From: Planosporangium sp963837285
GTDB lineage: Bacteria; Actinomycetota; Actinomycetes; Mycobacteriales; Micromonosporaceae
Assembly (NCBI GenBank): GCA_963837285.1
Contig: CAWIMS010000001.1
Coordinates: forward strand, 2,108,001-2,172,000
DNA length: 64,000 nt
Direction: 5' to 3'
This document shows positions 53,308-60,611 of this stretch, in pieces. The position numbers and the translations under genes are program-made. The number at the start of each line of letters is the position of its first letter. Position 1 is the stretch's first letter. The notes beneath the pieces are model-generated. The model did not search any database, was not told the origin of the DNA, and worked only from the letters and a program-made list of their open reading frames with translations.

Positions 53308-53376
53308 CTCGTCGATCTAGGAAGAATGGTGCCCCGAATCGCGCAAAGCACCCACCATTCGTCCTAGATCGACGAG
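53308..53376. repeat. Family B inverted repeat, copy 4 (inverted orientation)
   Basis: 24-bp arms with a single mismatch (GAAG against GACG) flank a 21-nt loop. It lies between two minus-strand genes and provides the TAG stop and final codons (PSSI) of the cyclase-family gene. Confidence 0.88.
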
Positions 53377-54029
53377 GGGTCGTGGATGGCCACGGCTCGC
53401 ACCGGGAATGACGCCATGGCGTGGATCGGTGCGGGCAGTGCGATCAGGCGGGAGCCGGCGTCGGGTACCGAGTCGAGGTTGGTCAGGTGCTCGATGATCG
53501 GGATGTCGGCGCCCAGCAGCCCGTCGTGGGCCGGTCGGCTCGGGTCGGCCGGGTCGTCGACGTTGAGCGAGTCGATGCCGACGATCGCCACGTTCGCGTC
53601 GACGAGTACCCGTACCGCGTCGCCGGTCAGGTGCGGGCAGTCGAGGTCGAGGTACCGGGGCGTTCCCCAGTACCGGGCCCAGCCGGTGTGCACGAGCACG
53701 GCCTTGCCCCACAGCGAATCCGGCGGATCGAGGTCGTCGGCCGTCACCGCGGTCGCCCCGAACGCGCGGATCATCACGATCGGTACGTTGACCAGCCGTT
53801 CGAGCGGGAGCGCGGCGAGATCGGCCCGGTCGGCGTGGTAGTGGTACGGCGAGTCGATGTACGTGCCGGTGTTGCCGACCATGCTCAGCGACTCGATCTC
53901 GAACGACGCCCCGGTGCCGAGCCGGGCGGCGGAGTCCGCGCGCGAGGTGGCGACCGAGAGCTGGGGGCCGGCGATGCCCGGGTAGGTCACCATGCCGGCC
54001 GTGATCCGGTGCGACAGGTCGATGATCAT
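53364..54029 (-). CDS. Cyclase-family (kynurenine formamidase-like) protein
   Basis: A 221-residue metal-dependent hydrolase fold. IDLSHRITAGMVTYPG opens it. The motif that is normally H-x-G-T-H-x-D-x-P-x-H reads NTGTYIDSPYH here, so the first two histidines are Asn and Tyr while Asp and the last His remain. The same variant occurs, to my knowledge, in a group of actinobacterial cyclase proteins, so it may be a real subclass with altered metal binding. LHTGWARYWGTP-like and VGIDSLNVDDP segments follow. The stop codon and last residues come from a family B element. The substrate is unknown. Confidence 0.85.
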   Translation of the reverse strand: MIIDLSHRITAGMVTYPGIAGPQLSVATSRADSAARLGTGASFEIESLSMVGNTGTYIDSPYHYHADRADLAALPLERLVNVPIVMIRAFGATAVTADDLDPPDSLWGKAVLVHTGWARYWGTPRYLDLDCPHLTGDAVRVLVDANVAIVGIDSLNVDDPADPSRPAHDGLLGADIPIIEHLTNLDSVPDAGSRLIALPAPIHAMASFPVRAVAIHDPSSI

Positions 54030-54064
54030 GTGCCGAGCCTACGGCCGCCTCGACATCTCGGCAC

Positions 54065-54139
54065 GATCGGCACAACTTCCGGCAAGTTGTGCCCTCAGCG
54101 GGTACCAGAGACCACTATTTCCGGGAAGTTGTGCCGACC
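54065..54139. repeat. Family A paired palindrome, copy 6 (inverted orientation)
   Basis: Palindromes start at 54072 and 54114 (42 bp apart); the first has one substitution and the second reads ACTATTTCCGGGAAGTTGT. The spacer begins GCCCTCAGCGGGT. It lies between the divergent cyclase and amidohydrolase genes. Confidence 0.88.
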
Positions 54140-54199
54140 ACGGCGGGCGCCGAGTGTGATCTGATCGGGAGTAGTTGTCCTGAGCGAAGGAGTTACGGG

Positions 54200-55408
54200 G
54201 TGAATCCGACAGCGACAGGTCCGATGGCGATAGTCGGTGGCAGGGTGGTACCGATCGAGGGCGACCCGATCGAGAACGGTGTGATCCTGGTCGACGACGG
54301 CCGGATCGTGGCCGTCGGCGGCGCCGACCTCGCCGTGCCCGACGGCGCCACGGTCGTGCCGGCAGACGGCAAATGGGTGCTGCCCGGGTTCATCGACGCC
54401 CACGCCCACGTCGGCGTCCACGAAGAGGGCGAAGGCTGGGCCGGCCAGGACGTCAACGAGATGACCGAGCCGAACACCGCCCACGTCCGCGCTGTCGACG
54501 CGATCAACCCCGCTGAGCAGGGTTTCCGGGACGCGATCGGGGGCGGCGTGCTGACCGTCAACGTGAACCCCGGCTCCGGCAACCCGATCGGCGGCCAGAC
54601 CGTCGCGATCAAATGCTGGGGCCGCACCGTCGACGAGATGGTGCTGCGCCAGCCGAGCGGGCTCAAGTCGGCGCTCGGCGAGAACCCCAAGCGGGTGTAC
54701 GGCGAACGCAAGCAGACCCCGTCGACCCGGCTCGGCACCGCCGGCATCCTGCGGGACGCGTTCACCCAGGCCGGCAACTACCTGGCCAAGTGGGCCAACC
54801 CCGACCCGGACAAGCCGCCGGAGCGCGACCTCAAGATGGAGGCGCTGGCGAAGGTACTGCGCCGGGAGATCCCCTGGCGGCAGCACTGCCACCGGGCCGA
54901 CGACATCGCCACGGCCATGCGGATCGCCGAGGAGTTCGGGTACGAGCTGGTGATCGACCATGGCACGGAGGCGCACCTGCTCGCGGACCTGATCGCCGCC
55001 CGCAACATCCCGGTGATCATCGGGCCGCTGTTCACCTCCCGGTCCAAGGTCGAGTTGCGCAACCGCTCGCTGGCCAATCCGGGCCGGCTGGACGCGGCGG
55101 GCGTGACGATCGCGATCACGACCGACCATCCGGTGGTACCGATCTCGTTCCTCATCCACCAGGCGACCCTTGCCGTCAAGGAGGGGCTGCACCCGGCGGC
55201 CGCGCTGCGGGCGGTGACGATCAATCCGGCCCGGATCATCGGGGTCGCCGACCGGCTCGGCTCGATCGAGCCGGGCAAGGACGCCGACCTGTGCGTCTGG
55301 TCCGGTGATCCGCTCGACGTGATGAGCCGGGTCGAGCGGGCCCTCATCGAGGGCACGCAGGTGTACGAGTACGACTACGCGCAGCGCGAGGGCGTGTTCC
55401 AGCTGTAA
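54200..55408 (+). CDS. Amidohydrolase family protein (imidazolonepropionase-like)
   Basis: A 402-residue metal hydrolase. FIDAHAHVGVHEEGEGW carries the HxH pair, a conserved NPGSGNPIGGQTVAIKCWG segment follows, histidines occur in RQHCHRADD and VIDHGTEAH, and the catalytic aspartate is in TTDHPVVP. The C-terminal LGSIEPGKDADLCVWSGDPLD is standard. I start at the GTG giving VNPTATGPMAIVGG, with AAGGAG 8 bases upstream; the longer frame reads through a family A element. It neighbours purine and urea genes and a decayed permease, so a nitrogen heterocycle substrate is a fair guess. It is not a typical allantoinase. Confidence 0.88.
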   Translation: MNPTATGPMAIVGGRVVPIEGDPIENGVILVDDGRIVAVGGADLAVPDGATVVPADGKWVLPGFIDAHAHVGVHEEGEGWAGQDVNEMTEPNTAHVRAVDAINPAEQGFRDAIGGGVLTVNVNPGSGNPIGGQTVAIKCWGRTVDEMVLRQPSGLKSALGENPKRVYGERKQTPSTRLGTAGILRDAFTQAGNYLAKWANPDPDKPPERDLKMEALAKVLRREIPWRQHCHRADDIATAMRIAEEFGYELVIDHGTEAHLLADLIAARNIPVIIGPLFTSRSKVELRNRSLANPGRLDAAGVTIAITTDHPVVPISFLIHQATLAVKEGLHPAAALRAVTINPARIIGVADRLGSIEPGKDADLCVWSGDPLDVMSRVERALIEGTQVYEYDYAQREGVFQL

Positions 55409-55411
55409 CAC

Positions 55412-56158
55412 AGCCGGTTGGCCCACGTTCCATCTGGGCGCGCTCTTCTCGGGCCTCTCGCACGTGGCGCCCCTGCTCGCCACCGCGATCCCGCTGGGCG
55501 TCTACAACTTCACCGAGGGCATGACCAACGTCGAGAGCGCGGCCGCCGCGGGGGACAGCTACAACCTCCGGAGCGTACTGCTGGCCGACGGCGCCGGGGC
55601 GATCATCGGCTCGGCGCTGGGTTCGCCGTTCCCACCCGCCGTCTACATCGGACACCCGGGGTGGAAGAAGGCCGGCGGGCGCAGCGGGTACTCGATGGCC
55701 ACCGGCGTGGCGATCGCGCTGCTCTGTTTCCTCGGCATGTTCAGCCTGCTCGGGGCCGTGCTGCCGATCCCGGCGATCGTGCCGATTCTCTTGTACATCG
55801 GCCTGCTGATCGGCGCGCAGGCGTTCCAGTTCTCGCCCCGGGCACACGCCGCCGCGATCGTCGCCGCGCTCGTGGGCGAACATCGCCTCGTGGGCGTCCG
55901 GGCTGCTCGACAACGCCCTGTCGGCCGCCGGTACCAGCGCGGCCAAGGTCGGCGAGGCGAACCTGGAGGCGGCCGGTGTCGTGTACCACGGGGATGGCGG
56001 TACTGGGCCAGGGCGCGATCCTCGCCGGCCTGGTACTCGGCGCGATCGTGGCGTTCATCATCGACAAGCGGTTCGTATCCGCCGCGATCTTCGCGGTCGC
56101 CGGTGCCGTGCTGTCGTTCGTCGGCCTGATCCACGCGGAGAAGGTGGACTTGACCAAG
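55412..56158 (+). pseudogene. Decayed xanthine/uracil-permease-like gene
   Basis: A permease-like sequence is spread over three frames. The first piece (GWPTFHLGALFSGLSHVAPL, then IPLGVYNFTEGMTNVESAAAAG) begins without a start codon a few bases after the amidohydrolase stop, so the 5' half is missing. Near 55875 the sense moves to the next frame (ANIASWASGLLDNALSAAG), and near 55990 to the third (MAVLGQGAILAGLVLGAIVAF), so there are at least two frameshifts. The coding end HAEKV runs directly into a family A element. The pieces resemble NCS2-like xanthine/uracil permeases. A sequencing error could explain one shift but not the lost N-terminus. Confidence 0.8.
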
Positions 56159-56228
56159 ATCGGCACAACTTCCGGCAAGTTGTGGCCTCGGCTGCCTGCT
56201 GAGGCCCCAACTTCCGGGAAGTTGTGCC
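56158..56228. repeat. Family A paired palindrome, copy 7
   Basis: Palindromes start at 56165 and 56207 (42 bp apart), with GATCGGC before and GCC after. The spacer GGCCTCGGCTG then CTGCTGAGGC is in the orientation of copy 1. It lies directly after the decayed permease and abuts the promoter region of the next operon. Confidence 0.88.
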
Positions 56229-56282
56229 TTGACTTTGTGTCAGGCTCTGTATCAGTATGGCGATACAAAGGTTGAGACAAAG
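56229..56282. promoter_or_regulatory. Promoter with two nested inverted repeats (GntR/YtrA-type operator)
   Basis: A TTGACT hexamer (56229-56234) and a CAGTAT-like -10 box 18 bp downstream lie under two centred inverted repeats. The inner is TGTATC with GATACA, 8 bp apart (56248-56267). The outer is CTTTGTGTCA with TGAGACAAAG (56233-56282, nine of ten pairs). The operon downstream encodes a YtrA-type GntR repressor, the obvious candidate to bind here. Confidence 0.6.
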
Positions 56283-56291
56283 GGGGGCGTC

Positions 56292-57047
56292 ATGGGGTGG
56301 CTGTCGCCGCGCGAGCCGGTCTTCGTCGAGCCGACGCCGCTGCTCGTGGCCCGGATCCAGGCGCGCAGACGCTTCCGGCGCCGAATCATGGCCGGCGTCG
56401 TCGCGGCCGCCGTGGCGTTGATGATCGCCACGTGGACGTGGTCGCCGGAGACGGACAGCCCCGCCATGTACATGGCGAAGATCTCCGCGGCGTATGTCGC
56501 CTCACTCGGGACGATGTGGTGGATCCTGCGCGGACCGCGGCGCGCCGAGCACCGGATCGCGCGGACGGTGCGGACGCGGGTCGCCCGTCCCGCGACGGTC
56601 GGCGTGCGCGAGGTGGTCGGTAGCTGGCACCTCGCCGCGGCGGGGGCCGGCTACGTCGCGGCCACTCTGATCGGTGTGGTCGCCCTGGCCAGTGTCGATT
56701 CGACCCAGCACCGGTTGGCGGCGGTGGTCTGCCTGGCCGCGGTCGCCGCCTGCGCGGTCATTTCGGCGGCGACGGTCCTCGCGGTGGTGCGCCGTCCGGC
56801 GCTGGCCGAGGACGACCGGTCACTCGCCGCCGACGACCTCCTGCGCGTCGAGGATGCCCGGCAGGCGCTGGGCCGGTATCCGTTGATCGCGGTCGTGGCG
56901 CAGCTCGCCGCCGTCATAGCGCCCGGCAACTGGTGGATCATCGGCGGATACGCTGTCGCGGTGGTGATTCTCGGCCGGTACGCCGAAGTGGTCGAGCCGA
57001 CCCGCCCGGTGGCGATCCGCGCCGACCAGGTGGCGGTGGCGGGATGA
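56292..57047 (+). CDS. Hypothetical membrane protein in GntR operon
   Basis: A 251-residue protein with about six hydrophobic segments in pairs (for example RIMAGVVAAAVALMIATW, AAVVCLAAVAACAVISAATVLAV and WWIIGGYAVAVVILG). An arginine-rich patch follows the first pair and an acidic loop (AEDDRSLAADDLLRVEDARQ) precedes the last pair. I recognise no family. I start at the ATG giving MGWLSPREP; the frame upstream runs through the operator. Its stop overlaps the GntR start by 4 bp, so the regulator is co-expressed with it, as in YtrA-type operons that control membrane transport proteins. Confidence 0.8.
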   Translation: MGWLSPREPVFVEPTPLLVARIQARRRFRRRIMAGVVAAAVALMIATWTWSPETDSPAMYMAKISAAYVASLGTMWWILRGPRRAEHRIARTVRTRVARPATVGVREVVGSWHLAAAGAGYVAATLIGVVALASVDSTQHRLAAVVCLAAVAACAVISAATVLAVVRRPALAEDDRSLAADDLLRVEDARQALGRYPLIAVVAQLAAVIAPGNWWIIGGYAVAVVILGRYAEVVEPTRPVAIRADQVAVAG

Positions 57048-57430
57048 TCGGCATCGACGCCGGTTCGCCGGTGCCACCGTACGAGCAGTTGCGCTCGCAG
57101 TTCGCCAAGCAGATCGGCGACCGTACCCTCGCCGTCGGCACCCGGCTGCCGACCGTCCGCCGGCTCGCCGCCGACCTCGGTCTGGCCGTGAACACGGTGG
57201 CCCGCGCGTACCGGGAGCTGGAGGAGAGTGGCCTGATCGAGACCCGGGGCCGCGCCGGTACCTTCGTCGCCGCGGCCGGGGAGTTAGTCCGGGAACAGGC
57301 GCAGCGCGCGGCCCGGGAGTACGCGGCGATCGTCACCGGATTGGGACTGGACCGCGAGGAGGCAGTGCGAATCGTCGAGGCGGCGCTGAACATCCGTACC
57401 CATGAGACCGACGGTTCCGCGTCGCGGTGA
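57044..57430 (+). CDS. GntR-family regulator, YtrA subfamily
   Basis: A 128-residue short GntR protein. SPVPPYEQLRSQFAKQIGDRTLAVGTRLPTVR and LAADLGLAVNTVARAYRELEESGLIETRGRAGTFV form the winged helix. Only about 50 residues follow, the small dimerisation tail of the YtrA subgroup, with no ligand-binding domain. It is co-translated with the upstream membrane protein and probably represses this operon at the nested palindromes. It converges on the DUF397 gene with 3 bp between stop codons. Confidence 0.92.
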   Translation: MIGIDAGSPVPPYEQLRSQFAKQIGDRTLAVGTRLPTVRRLAADLGLAVNTVARAYRELEESGLIETRGRAGTFVAAAGELVREQAQRAAREYAAIVTGLGLDREEAVRIVEAALNIRTHETDGSASR

Positions 57431-57433
57431 TTG

Positions 57434-57637
57434 TCAGTCCAGCTCGCCCCGCTTTACCGCCTCGATGAATGTGCGCCATTCCGCACGAGTGAGTTCGATA
57501 ACCGGGCCATGTGGATCCTTGGAATCCCGCACGCCCACCAGGTCGCCCAGCTCGGCGATTTCCACACAGTCCGATGAGGCACTGTACGAACTCGCCTGCC
57601 AGCATCCTCGTTCCGGATTCGGACCAACGGCGGCCAT
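57434..57637 (-). CDS. DUF397 domain protein
   Basis: A 67-residue protein with the complete DUF397 pattern: WQASSYSASSDCVEIAELGDLVGVRDSKDP, then GPVIELTRAEWRTFIEAVKRGE. Such proteins are common in Streptomyces and relatives and pair with XRE/DUF5753 regulators in developmental or antibiotic control, possibly as antagonists in toxin-antitoxin-like couples. The ATG giving MAAVGPNPERG has AAGGAG a few bases upstream; a longer frame adds 22 unlikely residues. The partner XRE gene is divergent rather than adjacent in the same direction. Confidence 0.92.
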   Translation of the reverse strand: MAAVGPNPERGCWQASSYSASSDCVEIAELGDLVGVRDSKDPHGPVIELTRAEWRTFIEAVKRGELD

Positions 57638-57995
57638 TGGTCTCCTTTCGTAAACCAACACCGATACACCGTGCCAACTGCACGATCGATGCGGGAACGT
57701 CAACCAGGTCGCGCGGCACTGCGCTGCTGTGCAACGTCAGCTTCGGGAGCCGAGCCGACGGCCTGACAATCATGAATACCTTAGTCGCGATCAACCGGTA
57801 CCCGGTGAATCGAGGGGTGTTCATTTGCGGAGAAATATCAGTCTACCGGCAGCAGGTGTCGAACGACCTTGGTACGGTTGCCTGGTGCATAGCGGGGGTA
57901 GGCACAACGGTGATGGCCATCTGCATCAAGCAATCCGATATCATCGCTCGACGGCCCCAACTCCGGGCCGTCCTGAAGCGTGAAAGGACGTGCTG
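57638..57995. other. 358-bp divergent intergenic region between DUF397 and XRE genes
   Basis: No coding sequence is convincing here: all reading frames are short or antisense to each other. By eye it is less GC-rich than its surroundings, with stretches such as ATTTGCGGAGAAATATCAG and ATCCGATATCATCG. It must hold both divergent promoters. I see no strong palindrome or family A or B element in it. An AAAGGA ribosome site lies at its right end for the XRE gene. Confidence 0.6.
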
Positions 57996-58862
57996 ATGAC
58001 GACCGGGCCTGGGCCAACGACGACCCGCCGCCGGCTGCGCGCTGAGCTGCGCCGACTCCGTCTGGCCAAGGGCCTGTCCATTGAGAACGTGACGAACGAG
58101 GTCGAGTGGTCGACCTCGAAGTTGGTCAGGATAGAGGGTGGCCAGGTGGGCATCTCGGTTTCCGATCTCAACGCCCTCCTGCTGGTCTACGACGTGGACG
58201 ACCCGGCCCAGACGGAGGAGTTGCGAACGTTGGCGCGGGGCAGCCGGCAGCGCACCTGGTGGAGCGCGTACCAGCGGTTCCTCGCGCCGTCCTATCAGGA
58301 GTTCATCGGTGCCGAGGCGGACGCGACCCGGATCCGGCACTATCACCCGACGGCGGTGCCCGGCCTCCTCCAGACCCCGGCCTACGCCAAGGCGATGATC
58401 ACGGCCGCGCCCCTGGAGCCCGTCTCGGCCGAGGTCGCTGAGGCGCTCTTCGAGGTCCGGCAGAACCGCAAGCAGCACGTCCTGGAGCGGGCCACACCGC
58501 CGGAGTTCACCGTGATCCTGGACGAGGCGGTGCTGCGCCGGCCGGTCGGCGGGGCGGCAGCGATGCGCGAGCAACTGGATTACCTGATCCGGATAGCGGA
58601 GCGGGACAGCGTCACGCTCATGGTCCTTCCGTTCGGCGCGGGGCCGCACCCCGGCCTGGCTGGGGCGTTCGCACTGTTCGGCTACGACGATCCGGCCAAC
58701 GACGATGTCCTGTGCCTGGAGACCGGGGCCGGAAACATCGTGGTGAAGGAAGATCAGGACCAGGTCAAGCAGTACAACCGGGCAGCCGATCGCCTGGAGG
58801 AGATCGCGCTGGCCGAGCCCGAGGCGATCCAGTTCGTGGAGACGGTACGCAAGAGCCTGTAG
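57996..58862 (+). CDS. XRE-family regulator with DUF5753 domain
   Basis: A 288-residue protein. The N-terminal helix-turn-helix reads RLRAELRRLRLAKGLSIENV and WSTSKLVRIEGGQVGISVSDL. The C-terminal DUF5753 domain begins around YHPTAVPGLLQTPAYAKAM and includes VRQNRKQHVLERATPPEFTVILDEAVLRRPVG, YLIRIAERDSVTLMVLPFGAG and VKEDQDQVKQYNRAADRLEE. This is the standard partner of DUF397 proteins. The ATG is preferred because AAAGGA lies 7 bases upstream; a GTG two codons earlier is an alternative. The regulated process is unknown. Confidence 0.93.
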   Translation: MTTGPGPTTTRRRLRAELRRLRLAKGLSIENVTNEVEWSTSKLVRIEGGQVGISVSDLNALLLVYDVDDPAQTEELRTLARGSRQRTWWSAYQRFLAPSYQEFIGAEADATRIRHYHPTAVPGLLQTPAYAKAMITAAPLEPVSAEVAEALFEVRQNRKQHVLERATPPEFTVILDEAVLRRPVGGAAAMREQLDYLIRIAERDSVTLMVLPFGAGPHPGLAGAFALFGYDDPANDDVLCLETGAGNIVVKEDQDQVKQYNRAADRLEEIALAEPEAIQFVETVRKSL

Positions 58863-59159
58863 CTTCTCCACAACTCCAGCGGTCCACGATGCTCCGGGCA
58901 TCGTGGACCTTTGCTGTCGGGACTCACTCTTTAGGTGACAGGATCCTTACCGCCACCTCGCCGTCTGCCAAATGCAGATTTCATAGTGCGGTTCGCTTCT
59001 TGCGAACAGACTTGCCCTACCCGACACTGGTAGTCAGCCAGAAGCGAAGCTACATCAGCAGATCAAGGCCACCGCACGAAGCCTTGGTGGGCGCGCCACA
59101 TCGGCGGCCGGCGTATTGATCCAAAAGAGACAGTGCTCGGCGAGAACGGATGAACCACG
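58863..59159. other. 297-bp intergenic region with a small hairpin
   Basis: No gene is visible. GTTCGC and GCGAAC around 5 nt (58991-59007) form a small hairpin that may end the XRE transcript or start an RNA element. The region is locally AT-richer (AAATGCAGATTTCATAG). No tRNA cloverleaf could be drawn. Confidence 0.5.
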
Positions 59160-60611
59160 ATGACCGAGGACAGTGGACACGGGGAGGGCCACGAGCTCCC
59201 CCGAGAGATCACCGGTGGGGACGCAAGCGGGAGCGGCGAGGCCGGCAAGGTGTACGAGGGGCGGATCGTCGGCCCGCGGCCACGCCGGGAGCACCCCGCC
59301 CAGCGCAGCTTCTGGCACTCGCTCGACGCCACCGAGCGGGAGGCCTTCGCCGAGTTGGCGAGCGAGGTGACCTACTGGAGCGGGACCACCCTGTGCGAAC
59401 AGGACGACACGACCACCGAGATCGTCGTGATCAAGACTGGTTGGGTGAAGGTCATCACGCAGACCGGCGGTCACGAAAGGATCATCGCGGTGCGTGGGCC
59501 CGGCGACACGGTCGGCGAGCGTGCCGCGATGACGGCGGCGTCGCGATCCGCGACCGTGGTGGCGCTCGACGACGTCCGGGCGCTGGTGATCTCGGCGCGG
59601 GACTTCCGGGGCCTGCTCGCCCAGCAGCCGCACATGCTCGAGGTCCTGACCCGGCAGGAGTACGAGCGGCAGGCCGAGGACACCGGCGACATCTCCGCCG
59701 ACGACCGGGCCGGCGTGGAGGTCCGGCTCGCCGGTCTGCTGCTGGAAATCGCACTCCGGCGCGGCGGCTACGAGAAGGACGGCGCGGTGACGATCACGCT
59801 GCCGATGTCGGCGCAGGAATTGGCCGACTGGGCGGCGGCTCCGCCGGAGGCGGTGGCTCAGTTCCTGCGGTCGTGGCGGCGGCGCGGGATCGTGCACGCC
59901 AGCGAGGACCACGTCACGGTCATCGACGCCGCCGGGCTCGAACGGATCTGCGGAAGCATCGCGGCGCGGCCGGCGTCGGTCGTCTCGTCCGAGCCGAGCC
60001 CGCTCGGCGGCCTTCCGTGGGCGCCGTTGAACTGCTCCATCTTCTTCACCGACATCGCCGAATTCGGCGACCCGCAGCGCACCGACGACGATCGCCGGGT
60101 CGTCCACGAGACGCTGTACCGGATCATCGAGCGCGTCTTCGAAAGCTCCCACGTGCGATGGGCCTCGTGCTTCACCGAAGACCGCGGCGACGGGACGATC
60201 ACCATCGTCCCGCCGACCGTCTCCACAGTGTCGCTGGTGGATCCGTTGATCGCGCTGCTCGCCGCCGAACTCAAAGCCCACAACCGGCGCGCCGGGCACC
60301 CGATCCGCCTGCACCTGCGGGCCGCGCTGCACGTCGGGCCGGTCTTCCGCGACACCCGGGGCCTGAGCGGAAACGCGTTGATCCACGCCGCGCGGATGCT
60401 CAACGCGTCGATCCTCAAGCAGTCACTCCGGGAGACCGGCGCGGATCTGGCGTTCATGGCCTCGGAGCACGTGTACGACACGGTGATCCGGCAGACCCGG
60501 GGACTGGTCGATCCGGCCGAGTACCGGCGGGTCCGGTTCCAGGAGAAGGAAGCGGACATCACGAGCTGGATGTACCTGGCTGGAGGCACCGATCAACGAC
60601 GTGCCGGCTGA
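59160..60611 (+). CDS. CRP/FNR-type regulator fused to a nucleotide-cyclase-like domain
   Basis: A 483-residue protein. Residues about 50-165 form a cyclic-nucleotide-binding fold (GWVKVITQTGGHERIIAVRG, then PGDTVGERAAM). About 185-265 is a CRP-type winged helix (LPMSAQELADWAAAPPEAVAQFLRSWRRRGIV). From about 290 to 470 is a class III cyclase-like domain with FFTDIAEFGD (D298), RGDGTI (D344), LRAALHVGPVF and SGNALIHAARML (R412). Both metal aspartates and the arginine are kept, but the usual asparagine of VNxAAR is not. It may therefore make, or only bind, a nucleotide that its own N-terminal domain reads. The 3' end overlaps the convergent transporter gene by 53 bp. Confidence 0.85.
   Translation: MTEDSGHGEGHELPREITGGDASGSGEAGKVYEGRIVGPRPRREHPAQRSFWHSLDATEREAFAELASEVTYWSGTTLCEQDDTTTEIVVIKTGWVKVITQTGGHERIIAVRGPGDTVGERAAMTAASRSATVVALDDVRALVISARDFRGLLAQQPHMLEVLTRQEYERQAEDTGDISADDRAGVEVRLAGLLLEIALRRGGYEKDGAVTITLPMSAQELADWAAAPPEAVAQFLRSWRRRGIVHASEDHVTVIDAAGLERICGSIAARPASVVSSEPSPLGGLPWAPLNCSIFFTDIAEFGDPQRTDDDRRVVHETLYRIIERVFESSHVRWASCFTEDRGDGTITIVPPTVSTVSLVDPLIALLAAELKAHNRRAGHPIRLHLRAALHVGPVFRDTRGLSGNALIHAARMLNASILKQSLRETGADLAFMASEHVYDTVIRQTRGLVDPAEYRRVRFQEKEADITSWMYLAGGTDQRRAG

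Noticed and set aside
54089..54199. Upstream extension of the amidohydrolase frame through the family A element
   Set aside because: A good ribosome site precedes the GTG at 54200 and the extension is repeat-derived sequence.
58863..59159. tRNA or small RNA gene in the XRE/CRP gap
   Set aside because: No cloverleaf or TTCRA arm could be drawn; only a 6-bp stem is visible.
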